Assembly: GCA_004299665.1 (NCBI GenBank)
Contig: SCQZ01000424.1
Location: 1-9,230, forward strand
From: Jatrophihabitans sp.
Lineage (GTDB): Bacteria; Actinomycetota; Actinomycetes; Mycobacteriales; Jatrophihabitantaceae
Direction: 5' to 3'
DNA length: 9,230 nt
Shown in pieces: positions 6,420 to 9,230 of the stretch (the stretch's first letter is position 1; the number at the start of each line of letters is the position of its first letter). The notes under the pieces are model-generated. The model saw only the letters and a list, made by a program, of their open reading frames with translations, was not told the origin of the DNA and ran no database searches. A program made the position numbers and the translations under genes.

Positions 6420-7838
6420 ATGACCACCACCGCCGACTACAGCGAGAAGATCCCGAACAACGTCGACCTGCACGAGGACCGCCGGCTGCAGCGTGCGCTG
6501 GAGTCCTGGCAGCCCAACTTCCTGTCGTGGTGGGAGTCCATGGGCCCGACCCTGCCGACCGAGGACGTCTACCTGCGGACCGCGGTGAACGTCGGCCGGG
6601 AGGGGTGGGCGCAGTTCGGGCACGTCGCGATGCGTGACTACCGGTGGGGGATCTTCCTGGCCGAGCGGGACCACGACCGCGCCATCGCGTTCGGGCAGCA
6701 CAAGGGGGAGCCGGCCTGGCAGAAGGTGCCGGGGGAGTACCGCGCCGACCTGCAACGGCTGATCGTGATCCAGGGCGACACCGAGCCGGCCTCGGTGGAG
6801 CAGCAGCGCAACCTCGGGGCCACGGCGCCGTCGCTGTACGACCTGCGCAACCTGTTCCAGGTGAACGTCGAGGAGGGGCGGCACCTGTGGGCGATGGTCT
6901 ACCTGCTGCACGCTTACTTCGGCCGGGAGGGCCGCGAGGAGGCCGAGGAGTTGCTGCACCGCAACTCCGGCTCGCAGGACAGCCCGCGCATCCTGGGCGC
7001 GTTCAACGAGGAGACGCCGGACTGGCTGTCGTTCTACATGTTCACCTACTTCACCGACCGGGACGGCAAGTACCAGCTCGGCACGCTCAAGGAGTCGGCC
7101 TTCGACCCGCTGAGCCGCACCTGCGAGTTCATGCTCAAGGAGGAGGCGCACCACATGTTCGTCGGCACCACCGGCCTGGACCGGGTGGTGCAGCGGACGG
7201 TGGAGGTGATGAGGGAGCACGACACCGACGACGTCGTGCCCTACGGCGCGATCCCGCTGCCGATCATCCAGAAGTACCTCAACTTCCACTACTCGGTGAG
7301 TCTGGACCTGTTCGGCGGGGAGACGTCGACCAACGTCGCGAACTACTACACCGCCGGGCTCAAGGGGCGGTGGCTGGAGGAACGGCGCAAGGACGACCAC
7401 AAGCTCGCCGACGACGCGATCATGGTGGATGCGCTGGATGAGGGCGAGATCGGGCAGACGGAGGTCGCCGCGCTCGTCGGGCTGAACACCGACCTGCGGC
7501 GCGAGTACATGAGTGACTGCGCGGGCGGGGTGAAGCGGTGGAACAAGATCCTCGAGGAGGCGGGTATGGCGACGCGGCTGCACCTGCCGCACGTCGCGTT
7601 CAACCGGAAGGTGGGTGCCTTCTCCGGTATCGAGGCCTCCCCGCAGGGTGAGCGGCTGTCCGAGGACGAGTGGAACCGCCGCAAGCAGGACTGGCTGCCG
7701 ACCGAGGTCGACAGGACCTACGTGCGCTCGCTGATGCGGCCGGTCCACGAGCGCGGGAAGATCGCCGCATGGATCGCGCCACCGCGGCAGGGCATCAACG
7801 GCCAGCCGTTCGACTTCGACTACGTCCACCTCGCCTGA
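6420..7838 (+). CDS. boxB: Benzoyl-CoA 2,3-epoxidase, di-iron oxygenase BoxB
   Basis: A 472-residue class I di-iron oxygenase component that converts benzoyl-CoA, O2 and electrons to 2,3-epoxybenzoyl-CoA (EC 1.14.13.208 type). The predicted iron ligands are all visible: E122 (QGDTEPAS), E152 and H155 (NVEEGRHLW), D213 (YFTDRDGKY), E242 and H245 (KEEAHHMF). Their spacing equals the Azoarcus evansii BoxB set as I recall it (E120, E150, H153, D211, E240, H243), shifted by two residues. Other family-typical segments are SYDLRNLFQ-like LYDLRNLFQVN, FNEETPDWLSFYMFTYFTDR and YYTAGLKGRW. It needs the NADPH-dependent reductase BoxA, which is not in the window. ATG at 6420 lies 6 bases after the boxC stop with no good nearby Shine-Dalgarno (an AGGAAG sits about 15 bases upstream), so coupling to boxC translation is likely. 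Length is normal and the enzyme looks intact. Confidence 0.96.
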   Translation: MTTTADYSEKIPNNVDLHEDRRLQRALESWQPNFLSWWESMGPTLPTEDVYLRTAVNVGREGWAQFGHVAMRDYRWGIFLAERDHDRAIAFGQHKGEPAWQKVPGEYRADLQRLIVIQGDTEPASVEQQRNLGATAPSLYDLRNLFQVNVEEGRHLWAMVYLLHAYFGREGREEAEELLHRNSGSQDSPRILGAFNEETPDWLSFYMFTYFTDRDGKYQLGTLKESAFDPLSRTCEFMLKEEAHHMFVGTTGLDRVVQRTVEVMREHDTDDVVPYGAIPLPIIQKYLNFHYSVSLDLFGGETSTNVANYYTAGLKGRWLEERRKDDHKLADDAIMVDALDEGEIGQTEVAALVGLNTDLRREYMSDCAGGVKRWNKILEEAGMATRLHLPHVAFNRKVGAFSGIEASPQGERLSEDEWNRRKQDWLPTEVDRTYVRSLMRPVHERGKIAAWIAPPRQGINGQPFDFDYVHLA

Positions 7839-7841
7839 GGT
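7837..7841 (+). promoter_or_regulatory. Ribosome binding site of bclA overlapping the boxB stop
   Basis: GAGGT includes the last two bases of the boxB TGA and sits 4 bases before the ATG at 7846. It fixes this ATG as the ligase start and suggests coupled translation with boxB. Confidence 0.65.
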
Positions 7842-7845
7842 CGCG

Positions 7846-9230
7846 ATGACCGAGTTGTTCAACGCGTGCGAGTACCTGCTCGACCGCCGCGTCGAGGCCG
7901 GCGACGGCGACCGGGTCGCGCTCGTCGGGCCGTCCGGCGAGCTGACCTACGGCCGGTTGCACGAGCGGGTGATGCGGCTGGCCGCCGTCCTGCGCGGCCT
8001 GGGGCTGCAGCCCGAGCAGCGGCTGGTCATGTTCATGGCCGACCGCCCCGACTTCGTGACCGTGTACCTGGCCGCGATGCGGGTCGGGGCGGTGCCGGTC
8101 CCGGTGTCGACGATGCTGCACGCCGACGGCCTGGCCGACCTGCTGCGGGACTCGCGGGCGCGGTTCCTCGCGGTCACGCCCGAGTTCGCGCAGACGGCAT
8201 CCCGCGCGGCGGCGGACGCGCCCGAACTGCGCGCCGTCCTCGCCGCCGACGGCGCCACCGTGGCCGCCGGGGTCGCCTCGCACGACCTGGACGCCCTCGT
8301 GGCGGACGCGGCGCCCGATCCGGCCGTCTACCCGACGACGGCGGACTCCCCGGCGTTCTGGCTCTACACCTCCGGCACCACCGGCACCGCGAAGGGCGCC
8401 ATGCACCGGCACGGCTCGGTGCGCGTGGTGTGCGAGACCTACGGCGCGCGCGTCCTGGGCATCCGGCGCGAGGACCGTTGCCTGTCGGCGGCGAAGGCGT
8501 TCTTCGCCTACGGCCTGGGCAACTCGGTGCTGTTCCCGCTGGCTGTCGGCGCGGCGAGCGTGCTGGAGCCTGCCGCCGCCAAGCCGGAACTGATGGCGGA
8601 GCGGGTACGCGCCCACGGCGTCACGCTGTTCTTCGCCGGCCCCACCTTCTTCGCGAACATGCTGCGCGCCGAACTGCCCGGTGACGCGCTCGCGGGTGTC
8701 CGGCTCGCGGCCAGCGCCGGGGAATCCCTGCCGGCGGCGCTGTACCAGCGGTGGACCGGCCGCTTCGGCGTGGACATCCTGGACGGGATCGGGATGACCG
8801 AGATGCTGCACATCTTCTTGTCCAACCGGGAGGGCGACGTGCGGCCCGGCACCACCGGCACGGCCGTCCCCGGATACGACCTGAAGATCCTCGACGACGC
8901 GGACGACCCGGTCCCGGACGGCACCCCGGGAACGCTGTACGTGCGCGGGGACTCCACCGCGACCGGCTACTGGTCGCGCTATGCCGCCTCCCGGCAGGTG
9001 TTCCGGGGTGAGTGGCTGCGGACCGGCGACACCTACGTGCGCGACGCCGACGGCTACTACACCTGCCTCGGCCGCAGCGGGGACATGCTCAAGGCCAGCG
9101 GAATCTGGGTCAGCCCCGCCGAGGTCGAGGGACGGTTGCTCGCCCACCCAGCCGTCGCGCAGGCCGTCGTCGTCGCCGCGTCCGACACCGACGGGCTGGA
9201 CAAGCCGGTCGCCTACGTCGTGCTGACGGC
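7846..9230 (+). CDS. bclA: Benzoate-CoA ligase, partial (3' end outside window)
   Basis: An acyl-adenylate-forming ligase that activates benzoate to benzoyl-CoA with ATP and CoA, supplying the substrate of BoxB. Frame is open from ATG 7846 to the right edge, 461 codons. Benzoate-CoA ligases are about 510-535 residues, so the last part, including the C-terminal catalytic Lys motif, is missing. Visible motifs are the P-loop YTSGTTGTAKGAMH (174-187), AAKAFFAYGLGNS near the acyl pocket, DGIGMTEMLHIFLSN (313-327, with E319), EWLRTGDTY (D395) and GRSGDMLKASGIWVSP (409-424) with the hinge region. The AFFAYGLGN and EMLHIFLSN segments are what I associate with the benzoate-CoA ligase subfamily rather than generic acyl-CoA synthetases. 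The gene starts 7 bases after the boxB stop, and GAGGT (7837-7841) overlaps that stop, with 4 bases to the ATG. Close relatives using 4-hydroxybenzoate or aminobenzoate cannot be excluded, but the boxBC context favours benzoate. Confidence 0.93.
   Translation, partial: MTELFNACEYLLDRRVEAGDGDRVALVGPSGELTYGRLHERVMRLAAVLRGLGLQPEQRLVMFMADRPDFVTVYLAAMRVGAVPVPVSTMLHADGLADLLRDSRARFLAVTPEFAQTASRAAADAPELRAVLAADGATVAAGVASHDLDALVADAAPDPAVYPTTADSPAFWLYTSGTTGTAKGAMHRHGSVRVVCETYGARVLGIRREDRCLSAAKAFFAYGLGNSVLFPLAVGAASVLEPAAAKPELMAERVRAHGVTLFFAGPTFFANMLRAELPGDALAGVRLAASAGESLPAALYQRWTGRFGVDILDGIGMTEMLHIFLSNREGDVRPGTTGTAVPGYDLKILDDADDPVPDGTPGTLYVRGDSTATGYWSRYAASRQVFRGEWLRTGDTYVRDADGYYTCLGRSGDMLKASGIWVSPAEVEGRLLAHPAVAQAVVVAASDTDGLDKPVAYVVLT

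Noticed and set aside
4569..7862. A very long stop-free minus-strand frame antisense to boxC and boxB, continuous with the PaaX-like gene
   Set aside because: It is low-complexity, rich in Arg/Val/Gln/Asp/Pro and has no family resemblance. It mirrors the codon bias of the strongly supported plus-strand genes. The repressor's own ATG at 4568 has a clear Shine-Dalgarno.
1..9230. tRNA, rRNA, CRISPR arrays, riboswitches or complete insertion sequences
   Set aside because: I saw no sequence that supports any of these. The only hint of a mobile element is the anomalous first ~50 bases, which are too short to assign.

Overview
The window is very GC-rich DNA with dense genes, GTG starts, 4-base gene overlaps and almost no intergenic space. 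That profile, together with the protein families present, points to an actinobacterium. I cannot place it to genus from sequence alone.

Layout. Bases 1-1518 (minus strand) hold a two-gene unit: a DoxX-Rieske fusion protein whose stop overlaps the GTG start of a small membrane protein that runs off the left edge. An 81-base gap at 1519-1599 separates it from a divergent OmpR-type response regulator and sensor histidine kinase pair (1600-3685, plus). Convergent to the kinase is a PaaX-family repressor (3717-4568, minus). A 111-base AT-richer gap at 4569-4679 carries inverted repeats and a plausible sigma-70 promoter. It faces the plus-strand operon boxC (4680-6413), boxB (6420-7838) and a benzoate-CoA ligase (7846 to the right edge, partial).

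The right half is part of the aerobic hybrid 'box' pathway for benzoate. The ligase makes benzoyl-CoA, the BoxB di-iron protein epoxidises it to 2,3-epoxybenzoyl-CoA, and BoxC opens the ring hydrolytically to 3,4-dehydroadipyl-CoA semialdehyde and formate. The BoxA reductase that feeds BoxB and the BoxD semialdehyde dehydrogenase are not in the window and are expected elsewhere, most simply downstream. The regulator beside the operon is PaaX-like rather than the BoxR/BzdR type known from proteobacteria. That makes it a candidate sensor of an aryl-CoA such as benzoyl-CoA (inference).

The left half looks like a membrane redox module: an integral membrane DoxX domain, a cytoplasmic Cys/His cluster, a twin-arginine-preceded membrane helix and an extracytoplasmic Rieske [2Fe-2S] domain in one chain, with a neighbouring membrane protein and a divergent two-component system that may control it. 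The box operon is a known pathway. The least explained elements are the DoxX-Rieske architecture with its Cys cluster, the PaaX/box pairing with its operator-like repeats, and the apparent break in the membrane protein at the extreme left edge.
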